Shown here in pieces: positions 56,977-64,000 of a DNA stretch of 64,000 bases. Where the stretch lies: assembly GCF_003550065.1 (NCBI RefSeq), contig NZ_QXDC01000002.1:1112260-1176259 (forward strand), given 5' to 3'. The translations under genes and the position numbers were made by a program. The notes below the pieces were generated by a model that made no database searches, was not told where the DNA came from, and saw only the letters and a program-made list of their open reading frames with translations. How positions within the stretch are numbered: the first letter of the stretch is position 1; each line of letters opens with the position of its first letter. Source of the DNA: Hephaestia caeni (lineage in GTDB: Bacteria; Pseudomonadota; Alphaproteobacteria; Sphingomonadales; Sphingomonadaceae).

Positions 56977-58281
56977 TCAACTGTTCACCTTCAACCGCAG
57001 CCCGATGAAACAACGGGTGCGCACCCCGCCCTTGTGGGCCTTGGTGAGCTGGCGCTGATAGCCCCTCGCGCTCAGTTGCCGCCCGAAATAGCTCGCATCC
57101 ACCTCCGGCATGTTCCGTGACCTCAGGAAGCGATTGTAGCTGTCACACAGGGCCGAGGACGGCGTGACCGCTGTCTCCGACCGGCGCGTCTTCTCGCGGA
57201 GCCAGACGCCCATGACATCCTGCTCCTCGAAATATTCGTCGGTTGCGCGCCTGACTGATGTGGGCGGATTGAGGCCCTGCTTCCGCCACTCGCGCGCGCC
57301 TTCGAGCATCCATGCAAGGATCGCTTCATGCTCATCGCGCAAGCGAGCCTCAAGGTCGGGATCAGGCCGTTTCGGCACATAGTCCAGTTCGAGGAGGTGG
57401 ATGCGCCGCCGCATCGCTGGACCGACCGATTTGAGCTTGGGCAGGTGGTTGGTCGCGATCCAGATTTTGTAAGTCGGTCGGTAGGTGAACGGGTTCTTAT
57501 ACAGGAACCGCGCTGTCACCGAGTCGCCCGCCACTGCGCGTTTCATCGTTGCCTCGTTCCAGCTTCCGCCCTGATCAGTTTCGCTGGACGTCACAACCCG
57601 CGCCCCCGCGATGAAGGCCATCGCCGTTTCATGGGTGCGGCCCTTGCCTTCCACGAATGTATCCGGGGTGGCTTCGCGATGATAGCTGCCCATGATCGTC
57701 GCCAGTGTGTTGACCAGCACCCCTTTCCCGTTCCCGCCCGGGCCGTAAATCACCAGCAGGGCGTGTTCGGACACGCTCCCGGTAAGGCTATAGCCCGCCC
57801 AGCGTTGGAGAAACCGGACGAGTTCCATATCTCCTTGGCAGATTTGCTTGAGGAACCTGATCCAGCGCCGGGGAACCCTGCTTATATCGGGGTCAACCGA
57901 TGTCCGGTTTATGACAAATACACCGGGCTTGGGTTTGATCTGCCTGTGCCGCTTTAGGGAGTAAACGCCGGTCTTCGTCCCTACCAATAGCGGGTCGGCG
58001 TCGATCTCGTTTACGGAGAGGTGCAAGGCCGGATCTCGCTTCGCGAACTCCTTGACGTTGCGGGTGACGTTGAGCGAGCCTTTCCACTTGGGTTCTATAT
58101 CATCGCGGCTGTCCAGTAGGACTCGAATCATATCATCGACCCGAAGCGAGCTATCGAAGTCCCATAACTTTCCGTTCCTGACGATCCAGTCGCCACGTTC
58201 CGGCACGTAGTGGACGTCTTTGCCGCATTTTTCGCGGAACAGATGCGCTGCCTCGCTTTCGGATTTGACCGGCTCGCTCAT
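56977..58281 (-). CDS. Phage/plasmid D5-type primase-helicase (P4-like)
   Basis: A 434-residue superfamily 3 helicase. Walker A GPGGNGKG is near residue 183, with a following SSETDQGGSWNEATMKRA block, IWIATNHLPKLKSVGPAMR, and a C-terminal winged-helix-like end (CDSYNRFLRSRNMPEVDAS). The zinc/primase N-terminus usual for P4 alpha is short here. It replicates P4-like satellites and excised islands. The start overlaps the AlpA gene by 4 bp. Confidence 0.88.
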   Translation of the reverse strand: MSEPVKSESEAAHLFREKCGKDVHYVPERGDWIVRNGKLWDFDSSLRVDDMIRVLLDSRDDIEPKWKGSLNVTRNVKEFAKRDPALHLSVNEIDADPLLVGTKTGVYSLKRHRQIKPKPGVFVINRTSVDPDISRVPRRWIRFLKQICQGDMELVRFLQRWAGYSLTGSVSEHALLVIYGPGGNGKGVLVNTLATIMGSYHREATPDTFVEGKGRTHETAMAFIAGARVVTSSETDQGGSWNEATMKRAVAGDSVTARFLYKNPFTYRPTYKIWIATNHLPKLKSVGPAMRRRIHLLELDYVPKRPDPDLEARLRDEHEAILAWMLEGAREWRKQGLNPPTSVRRATDEYFEEQDVMGVWLREKTRRSETAVTPSSALCDSYNRFLRSRNMPEVDASYFGRQLSARGYQRQLTKAHKGGVRTRCFIGLRLKVNS

Positions 58282-58502
58282 CGACCGTCCTCCCGCGACG
58301 CCGCCAAGTCGGCAATGTAAGCGTCAATTTCGGCAGCCATCCACGCTACCGAATTTGTGGAAACGCGGACGCGCCTCGGGAACGCCCCCTTCTTTTCAAG
58401 ACGGGCAATCGTCGAATCTGAAATCTTGATTCCGCGCCGACGCAGATCGGCACGGCAAAGCAGCAGGCGATCGAGCGCCTGCACATTCTCGGCATGTGGC
58501 AT
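58278..58502 (-). CDS. AlpA-family HTH regulator
   Basis: A 74-residue protein starting MPHAENVQALDRLLLCRAD. The MerR-like HTH (GIKISDSTIARLEKKGAFP, then RRVRVSTNSVAWMAAEIDA) is typical of AlpA/excisionase-type regulators that control satellite integrase and primase genes. It is co-transcribed with the D5 gene. Confidence 0.82.
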   Translation of the reverse strand: MPHAENVQALDRLLLCRADLRRRGIKISDSTIARLEKKGAFPRRVRVSTNSVAWMAAEIDAYIADLAASREDGR

Positions 58503-58571
58503 GTGAGGTTTCCTTCATCTGATAGATGAAGGCGCGCGCCTTCCTGACCGAAAATGACGCCGATCGAGCCG

Positions 58572-59234
58572 CTATGCCAAAGTTGTTCGTCTCATATTCG
58601 TCTCAGATTGCGCGTTGAGAAAATGCGCTTGGACGCGCTTTGTCGCTTCATAGATTAGACGATAGGCACTCGCTCGTGAGGGCATAGATTCCTCTGGCAA
58701 TATCTTTCCCAAATCGCGGATCACCTCGCACCCACGTGTATCCAATGGATGATCGTTGAAGTAACGGTCCAGCTCCTCCTCGAATCTGAGAAAGTTCCGG
58801 CGCGGCCCGGTTCGATTAGCGGAAGGTTTGGGGAATTTCCGGCGCAGTACGTCAGAAAGGTCGGAAGCATCGACCATGCAAGGGTGGATATCACCGCCCT
58901 TCAGCTCGATCTGCCCTTCCAAATCTTCGGTGGGCTGCGGGTATAGTGCGTGAAGCGTCGGCCCGTGTGAATCATCGAAATACCGCACGCGCCTGCCGCC
59001 AACGAAATACACAAGCGGCAGCCACCCGTTCTCGACACACTGGGTCAGCGCCTTGACCGCCCAATTCCCTCGCGCCCGTTTCTCCCGGTCCCGACTTCGC
59101 TGCCCCAACCTTACCGCCCTCGCCATATCCGTGGTCCAACGTGGACCGAAGCGATGGCGACCGATCATGTCGAAGGCGTTGCCAAGCGGGCCGAGGTCAT
59201 CGGCTGGAAGGCTGAATTCTGAGGTAGTTAGCAT
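58572..59234 (-). CDS. Hypothetical protein of the phage-like cassette
   Basis: 220 residues from the ATG at 59,234 (MLTTSEFSLPADDLGPLGN); a start at 59,303 would add 23. It is polar and basic, with a helical C-terminus (SRASAYRLIYEATKRVQAH) and a central acidic part. No known domain. It is upstream of the AlpA-primase operon, in the same direction. Confidence 0.6.
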   Translation of the reverse strand: MLTTSEFSLPADDLGPLGNAFDMIGRHRFGPRWTTDMARAVRLGQRSRDREKRARGNWAVKALTQCVENGWLPLVYFVGGRRVRYFDDSHGPTLHALYPQPTEDLEGQIELKGGDIHPCMVDASDLSDVLRRKFPKPSANRTGPRRNFLRFEEELDRYFNDHPLDTRGCEVIRDLGKILPEESMPSRASAYRLIYEATKRVQAHFLNAQSETNMRRTTLA

Positions 59235-59434
59235 CGGCGCGGCCCTTTCCATCATCCGTTGGCGGAGAGAGGATGCGCGCCAAAGGTTAACCGAAACTAA
59301 CATGGTAAAAATATTCTTAAGGCTGGGCGACAGGCGATGTCTGGCCCCATCCGCCTACTGCGGCCACCTGATTTCGGTTGAATGCCTGAGCGCGGCCATG
59401 GCAGCATCGACGAGGAGCGCCTGTGCGTATTCCT

Positions 59435-59953
59435 TCATTGCTGGGTCTGTCTTGCTTCGGACAGCGAGGCGGCGATGTCAGAAATCGAGCGGGACAGGAT
59501 CATTGGATTATCACTTGATGGCAGGAACTTCCTACGCTGCCAGAACTGCGCGGCCTCCTCGTCTACCGCTTTAACGATGAGCGCGCGACCGCCGATGAGC
59601 CTCGCTGCGTCGATGCAGCGCTCCAACGCATGCTTGAGCAAGCCCGAGCCAATTCCGCGCCCAGCCCAATTGATATCGGTGGCCAACTGCCCCAGCAGCA
59701 AACACGGTATCGGATTTGGCGGCTGGCCAGTACGGATCGAACGCGGCATTCCGGTCGGCACAACGGCTGTGGGTGCAAGCCCGTAATAACCAACTACGCG
59801 CCCGGCTTCGTGGACGACCATGACAGCCGTGAAGCCTCTTTTATGATTGGATAGCGCCCTGTGCTTTAGCCAGTTGTCGAGTGACGGCTTACCGCATGTG
59901 AACTGCGACAAGTCATGCCCGTCACTCAACGGCTCAGGTGCGGAAATTGGCAC
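59435..59953 (-). CDS. tacT: GNAT acetyltransferase toxin (TacT-like)
   Basis: A 172-residue GNAT protein. The acetyl-CoA-binding motif is LATDINWAGRGIGSGLLKHA, followed by LIGGRALIVKAVDEEAAQF and YYGLAP earlier. It follows the DUF1778-type antitoxin by 12 bp. TacT toxins acetylate charged tRNAs and stop translation. Confidence 0.85.
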   Translation of the reverse strand: MPISAPEPLSDGHDLSQFTCGKPSLDNWLKHRALSNHKRGFTAVMVVHEAGRVVGYYGLAPTAVVPTGMPRSIRTGQPPNPIPCLLLGQLATDINWAGRGIGSGLLKHALERCIDAARLIGGRALIVKAVDEEAAQFWQRRKFLPSSDNPMILSRSISDIAASLSEARQTQQ

Positions 59954-59965
59954 GACTGGAGCGGT

Positions 59966-60259
59966 CTATTGCTCGGCGCCCGTTTCCCATGGCGCAGGAC
60001 GCCTCATTAGCTCAACCAAAGCGGGGACAGGCTTGGCTGGCGCATCGAGCATCGCAACAAAGGCCTCGAAAGCTTCAGGGCTAACGCGGAGGAGGTTGGT
60101 ATCCATGATGGCGTCTTCCGCAGCCCGAACTGCCGCATCGCGCATAAACTCCGTCCGCGAACGTCCTTGCAGTTGGGCAGCACGATCAATGATCGCCAAG
60201 TCCGCGTCAGGAAGGCGAATAGAGAGGGGGTGATCCTTGCGTTGAGCAGCACGGGGCAT
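59966..60259 (-). CDS. tacA: DUF1778 RHH antitoxin (TacA-like)
   Basis: A 97-residue protein starting MPRAAQRKDHPLSIRLPDA after GGAGA. The RHH N-terminus and the SRTEFMRDAAVRAAEDAI helix are DUF1778 features. The C-terminal tail would block TacT. Upstream lie direct CATAGCG repeats and an ATTGTA/TACAAT inverted repeat, likely operators. Confidence 0.85.
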   Translation of the reverse strand: MPRAAQRKDHPLSIRLPDADLAIIDRAAQLQGRSRTEFMRDAAVRAAEDAIMDTNLLRVSPEAFEAFVAMLDAPAKPVPALVELMRRPAPWETGAEQ

Positions 60260-60275
60260 TGCTATTCTCCAATCA

Positions 60276-60310
60276 CATAGCGCATAGCGCATTGTATCGC
60301 ATTTTACAAT
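60276..60310 (-). promoter_or_regulatory. Repeat cluster upstream of tacAT
   Basis: Two tandem CATAGCG units (60,276-60,289) and ATTGTA (60,291-60,296) facing TACAAT (60,305-60,310) lie 17-51 bp upstream of the antitoxin ATG. This arrangement suits TacAT autorepression. Confidence 0.5.
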
Positions 60311-60315
60311 ACATT

Positions 60316-61470
60316 CTATTCGCCGTGACTAAGCTCCGCCAGCCCTGCGCCCCACTTCTCCAGCGCTGCGCAGCGTTCGGCATCATAGCCATAGCGGTTA
60401 TAGACAGCCGCAACGCCGCTGATCGTCCCGCTGACATGGTTCAGCACCTTTTCGATGACGTAGGGCGCAACCCCAGCTCTCGCCATCCCCGACGCTGCTG
60501 TGCGCCGAAGATCATGCATGTGCCAATCGGATGTCTCGGAGTGCTTGTGCAGCCATCGCAGCGCCTTGCTGAACCCGCTCACGGGTGATCGCCGCGTGGT
60601 TGTGAACACGAAGTCGCAATCGACGAATTGCGGCACCTCGTCGAGCAGCGACACCGCGAAGTCGCTCAGGTGGACGACATGCGGTTTGCCGTTCTTGGCG
60701 CGCTCGGCAGGGATCACCCAAGTCCGCGCCTCAAGGTCCAACTCGCTCCAACGCATATTCGCCAGTTCACCGCGCCGCTGGGCGGTAGCGAGCAATAGCG
60801 GGACAAATTGCCGAAACGGATAGGCATCCAACCGCGCCGCATTCAGCACCCGCCGGATTTCGCCATCGTCAAGCACCCGATCCCGCGACAACTCCCTTGT
60901 GGGCGCCTTGAGGCCCGCGATCGGCGTTGCGTCGATGATCCCGCGTTCGAGGCACCAATTGAATAGCTTGCGGATCGTCGCAAGGATGCGATTGGCCTGA
61001 TAGCTCGCGCCTCGTTCCAGCGCCGCATCCATGATTTCCAAGACATCGTGCCGCTTAATTTGGCGGATGTCCCGCTGCCCGTGAACTGCAACAAACTCAC
61101 GATCAAGGATGCGCTCAGTCTCGCGCCAGTTGCGGTTGCGCGGTTTCGCATATTGCCGGATGAACGCTGCGCATATTGCCTCAACCTGCATATCGGGCTG
61201 GCGACGACGGCGCGAAGGATCAATACCCTCCTCCACTTGCCGCAACGCCTCGATCGCTTTTTCGCGGGCTTTGACAAGGCTGACGACCGGATAGCGGCCG
61301 AGGCCGTAGCGACGCTGCTTCGTGCCGTAGCGGTATCGCAGCGCGAACGACCTCAGCCCACTTTCGAAGACGCGAACGGTCAGACCCGGACAATGCATGT
61401 CATGGATGTCATAGACCCCCTTGCGAGGTTTCAGGGCTTGTATCGTCTTGTCGGTTAGCGCCTTACGCAC
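60316..61470 (-). CDS. int: Tyrosine integrase of the second island
   Basis: A 384-residue recombinase. The GTG start at 61,470 has AAAGGA seven bases upstream; the longer TTG reading is less likely. DUF4102-type N-terminus (LTDKTIQALKPRKGVYDIH to GLTVRVFESG). Catalytic residues are visible in LLATAQRRGELANMRW, HDLRRTAASGMARAGV, VLNHVSG and the nucleophile in VYNRYGYD. It is transcribed away from the att copy at 61,905 and is distinct in sequence from the ICE integrase. Confidence 0.93.
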   Translation of the reverse strand: MRKALTDKTIQALKPRKGVYDIHDMHCPGLTVRVFESGLRSFALRYRYGTKQRRYGLGRYPVVSLVKAREKAIEALRQVEEGIDPSRRRRQPDMQVEAICAAFIRQYAKPRNRNWRETERILDREFVAVHGQRDIRQIKRHDVLEIMDAALERGASYQANRILATIRKLFNWCLERGIIDATPIAGLKAPTRELSRDRVLDDGEIRRVLNAARLDAYPFRQFVPLLLATAQRRGELANMRWSELDLEARTWVIPAERAKNGKPHVVHLSDFAVSLLDEVPQFVDCDFVFTTTRRSPVSGFSKALRWLHKHSETSDWHMHDLRRTAASGMARAGVAPYVIEKVLNHVSGTISGVAAVYNRYGYDAERCAALEKWGAGLAELSHGE

Positions 61471-61758
61471 ACTGTCATCCTTTCGATGACAGCTCAAACA
61501 TCACAGTATCCCGCCAATCTCAAAGGATTTTCCGGTTTTGACGAGGCTTGCATAGGAAAGGTGCAGTTTGCTTCGAAATGGCGGTTGGTCGCCGGGTGAT
61601 CTGGCGGGAATGTTCCTGACATACCCGATCGAATGCGATATTCAGGATATGACCGGGGGGTAGTTTAGACCGAACTCCCCGCCCACGCGCCGCACCACAT
61701 GCCGCGCGACATTCTCCAGAAAATCGATCTCAATAAACTACGTGTCTTCCGCGTTGGG

Positions 61759-61775
61759 CACATATGGGTACCAGA
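61759..61775 (+). repeat. 17-bp repeat (arm-like) just inside the right end of the island
   Basis: CACATATGGGTACCAGA matches the copy at 47,591 with one change, in the same orientation, 129 bp before the right att core. A reversed 12-base att-like match (GACCCGCTGATT, 61,832-61,843) lies in between. Apart from these, the 434-bp stretch 61,471-61,904 holds no gene that I can support. Confidence 0.45.
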
Positions 61776-61904
61776 CGCCTGAATTTGGGTGCCGGAGAGT
61801 GAAGAAGACTGAAGCGATCCGCCGGACACAAGACCCGCTGATTTTAATGACTTGTGGTCCGTTTTGACGAGTTTTGACAAGCTATAACAAGAGCTTAAGC
61901 CACG

Positions 61905-61949
61905 CTCTTAATCAGCGGGTCCTAGGTTCGAGCCCTAGTGCGTCCACCA
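61905..61949 (+). other. att: Attachment site: second 45-bp tRNA-Lys(CTT) 3' copy
   Basis: The sequence is identical over 45 bases to 47,496-47,540 (anticodon loop to CCA). It has no tRNA 5' half upstream and is followed by unrelated sequence, so it marks the right end of the island and the return to chromosomal DNA. Confidence 0.88.
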
Positions 61950-62058
61950 AACTTTCCTATAAATACAGCAACTTACTCCGAGCGGGGTCAGATCCAAAAG
62001 CTGCTTACGATTTGCTTTCTAGCGTCTTTCTAGCCGGTCGAGCGTTCGCCGCTCCGCA

Positions 62059-62358
62059 TCATTCCGGAGCGGTTCGCCATTCCCAGATGTAACTAATATG
62101 AGTCACGCCGCGCTCGGCAGCCTCTCGATCAATAGCCTCCAAAGCCTTGTTGAAGCAGCTATGCGCGCTCTCGGGATTCCCCTCTCGGGAGAAGTCAATC
62201 AGAGGTTCATCAAGAAAGACGCCATCGCGATATGTATAAGTGGTGGCGCCAAGTCCGCACCGCTGCTTCGCCTGTGTGAAAGTCGTCTCCGGCATAGGTG
62301 GAGCACTTTGACAGCCGGTAAGCACCAAGACTGCGCTTAAGAAAATTCGATTCGTCAT
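62059..62358 (-). CDS. Small lipoprotein, unknown function
   Basis: A 99-residue protein starting MTNRIFLSAVLVLTGCQSA, with a lipobox (LTGC) giving a mature N-terminal cysteine near residue 15. The mature part is polar and acidic (AESAH-like segment then FNKALEAIDREAAERGVTH). It is probably outer-membrane or periplasmic. A start 15 bases earlier is possible. It is the first gene beyond the island. Confidence 0.65.
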   Translation of the reverse strand: MTNRIFLSAVLVLTGCQSAPPMPETTFTQAKQRCGLGATTYTYRDGVFLDEPLIDFSREGNPESAHSCFNKALEAIDREAAERGVTHISYIWEWRTAPE

Positions 62359-62466
62359 GATCGCGTTTGGCATTTCTGATGACTACCGCGCGAAAAGCGA
62401 TGTTCGCAATCTAATCGGGTTTCATTAGCGGCACCCCACGCCCTAAGGCGCAGGGTGCTGGCAGCG

Positions 62467-62799
62467 TCAGTCCTTCACTTGTTTGAATGACACGACGCGA
62501 TTGTGCTGATCGAGGTCGATCAGCAGCCATTCGTTATCGATCGGGAAGTAGGTTCCATCATTTCCAAGAACATACACCATGTCCGCGCCATCCCATTTGT
62601 CCGTTGCGGTCGGTTCTCCAAGGAAATTGACAACCTCCGCGCGAGCCATTCCTTTCAGGCGATGACGTTGCAAAAAATCGGGAAGCATGTTTGCGCGCGC
62701 CCGCCCTGTAAAATCCGCGTTCTTCCATTCGGTCGCGTCGAAACGACCGCCAGGCGAACAACTCACAAGCATCAACGCTAGAATCATCAAACGGCGCAT
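62467..62799 (-). CDS. Small lipoprotein, BamE/SmpA-like in layout
   Basis: A 110-residue protein starting MRRLMILALMLVSCSPGGR, with a lipobox ending VSC. GMARAEVVNFLGEPTATDK, then MVYVLGNDGTYFPIDNEW and LLIDLDQHNRVVSFKQVKD, follows the helix-strand pattern of BamE-like domains. This is suggestive only. It is probably anchored to the outer membrane. Confidence 0.62.
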   Translation of the reverse strand: MRRLMILALMLVSCSPGGRFDATEWKNADFTGRARANMLPDFLQRHRLKGMARAEVVNFLGEPTATDKWDGADMVYVLGNDGTYFPIDNEWLLIDLDQHNRVVSFKQVKD

Positions 62800-62918
62800 A
62801 GTTCACTTCGTACTGACTAAGCGCGACCATCTCCAGCATCTGTTGCGTATGCTCAACCAACGACGGTAGCGGCTGATGGTCGCACTCGCGCCATGCTACC
62901 AGCCACGCGGGTTCCCCG

Positions 62919-63068
62919 TCAGCGAGCATATGCCTGCTCCCATGTCCCGTCTGACTCCCATGCTCGGAGGGCGGCGGCGACCGCCACCATGTCCTGCCGG
63001 TCCAGCGCCCCGCTCTCGATGCCCGGCAGCACCTCGCGCTCAACCCATGCGTCAAACGACCCGAACAA
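62919..63068 (-). other. Doubtful small ORF or remnant between lipoprotein and oxygenase
   Basis: A frame beginning TTG (63,068) reads MFGSFDAWVEREVLPGIES, then ALRAWESDGTWEQAYAR to TGA at 62,919. Another frame starting at 62,929 overlaps it by 11 bases (ATGCTCGCTGA) and runs into the lipoprotein gene. The amino-acid make-up is plausible, but the start is weak and it may be a fragment. Confidence 0.3.
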
Positions 63069-63127
63069 GACCGTGAACGGGGACGGCCGCGGCTGGACAC
63101 GCGATTGGGTTGCGCTATGAAACTCAG

Positions 63128-64000
63128 ATGAGCCTTCCGCCCCTTCTTCGCACGCTGCGCCTGCCGGTCATCGGCGCACCGCTGTTCATCATCTCGGTGC
63201 CCGATCTGGTGATCGCGCAATGCAAAGCGGGCATTGTCGGTTCGTTTCCCGCGCTCAACGCACGGCCGCAGTCATTGCTCGACGAGTGGCTGCACCGGAT
63301 CACCGAGGAACTCGCCGCGTGGAATCGGGCGCATCCCGATTCTCCGGCGGCCCCCTTCGCGGTCAACCAGATCGTCCACCGCTCGAACGACCGGCTCGAG
63401 ACCGACCTTGCGACCTGCGCGAAATGGCAGGTGCCGATCGTCATCACCTCGCTTGGCGCACGTGAGGATCTCAACCACGCGGTGCACGGTTGGGGCGGCA
63501 TCACCCTCCACGACGTCATCGACGATCGTTATGCGCGCAAGGCCATCGAAAAGGGCGCCGACGGGCTGATCGCGGTCGCGGCGGGCGCCGGCGGTCATGC
63601 CGGCCGGCTGTCGCCGTTCGCGCTCGTCCAGGAGATCCGCGCGTGGTTCGACGGGCCGCTCGCGCTGTCGGGCGCGATCGCCAACGGCGGCGCGATCCTC
63701 GCGGCGCAGGCGATGGGCGCCGATCTCGCCTATATCGGCTCACCCTTCATCGCGACGACCGAGGCCAATGCGATCGACGGGTACAAGCAGGCGATCGTCG
63801 ACGGCCACGCGAGCGACATCGTCTATTCGGACCTCTTCACCGGAGTGCACGGCAATTACCTGCGCAACTCGATCGCCGCCGCGGGGCTCGATCCCGACGA
63901 TCTCCCCAAGGGCGACCTCAAGACGATGAATTTCGGCGGCGGCAATTCGAGCAAGGCCAAGGCCTGGCGTGACATCTGGGGATCGGGACAGGGTATTGGC
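63128..64000 (+). CDS. Nitronate monooxygenase-like TIM-barrel enzyme (right end cut)
   Basis: 291 residues are visible from the ATG at 63,128 (MSLPPLLRTLRLPVIGAPL). The FMN-binding and active-site stretches are typical of 2-nitropropane dioxygenase/nitronate monooxygenase: VAAGAGGHAGRLSPFALVQE, LSGAIANGGAILAAQAMGA, YIGSPFIATTEA. These enzymes oxidise nitronates to carbonyl compounds. It is a chromosomal gene after the island; only its C-terminal end is missing. Confidence 0.9.
   Translation, partial: MSLPPLLRTLRLPVIGAPLFIISVPDLVIAQCKAGIVGSFPALNARPQSLLDEWLHRITEELAAWNRAHPDSPAAPFAVNQIVHRSNDRLETDLATCAKWQVPIVITSLGAREDLNHAVHGWGGITLHDVIDDRYARKAIEKGADGLIAVAAGAGGHAGRLSPFALVQEIRAWFDGPLALSGAIANGGAILAAQAMGADLAYIGSPFIATTEANAIDGYKQAIVDGHASDIVYSDLFTGVHGNYLRNSIAAAGLDPDDLPKGDLKTMNFGGGNSSKAKAWRDIWGSGQGIG

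Noticed and set aside
61665..61880. 71-residue ORF before the right att copy
   Set aside because: Ser-rich, with no ribosome site, and it overlaps the repeat-bearing attachment region. Considered non-coding.

Overview
The window looks like accessory DNA of a sphingomonad-type alphaproteobacterium (Sphingomonas/Sphingobium/Novosphingobium group). This is inferred from the high GC content, the codon use, the DUF736/DUF2493/DUF3560/DUF5818/DUF5983 families and the PRTRC cassette. No rRNA and no complete tRNA gene was found. No search could be run, so all family assignments come from motifs and recall.

Layout. (1) Bases 1 to about 47,540 are the right-hand part of an integrative conjugative element (ICE). 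It opens with a leftward transfer block: a ribbon-helix-helix relaxosome protein, the coupling protein TraD, and the N-terminus of a MobF relaxase that runs off the left edge. An oriT-like inverted repeat lies just upstream (3.2-3.3 kb). The region 4-45 kb is a long, almost entirely leftward array of ICE backbone and accessory genes. Many are uncharacterised and linked by ATGA overlaps. They include two PIN toxin-antitoxin pairs, a TGT/DpdA-like enzyme, a SLOG protein, a GHKL ATPase, an orphan methylase-like protein, a multi-HTH protein, parDE, a 1,720-residue methyltransferase-helicase, a complete PRTRC cassette (ParB, E, C, F, B, A, ThiF) and a CHC2/Toprim protein. The ICE ends with a tyrosine integrase at 45.9-47.3 kb beside a 45-bp copy of the 3' part of a tRNA-Lys(CTT) gene.

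(2) Bases 47,541-61,949 are a second, 14.4-kb island bounded by the same 45-bp repeat. It carries a type I restriction-modification operon with an Abi_C-like gene inserted between hsdS and hsdR, an XRE regulator, a P4/D5-type primase-helicase with an AlpA-like regulator, a TacAT toxin-antitoxin pair and its own integrase. The two elements are therefore in tandem in one tRNA gene. The intact tRNA is predicted to lie left of the window.

(3) From 61,950 onward the sequence looks like chromosome: two small lipoproteins, a doubtful small ORF and the start of a nitronate monooxygenase.

The most notable observations are the PRTRC cassette, whose parts resemble a ubiquitin-like conjugation set (Ub-like C, E2-like B, E1-like ThiF, JAMM-like A) next to a ParB; the recurrent G-rich polypurine tracts, several able to form G-quadruplexes, on the coding strand of ICE gene leaders; the Abi gene inside the type I operon; a 166-bp near-palindrome; and the tandem tRNA-Lys integrations.
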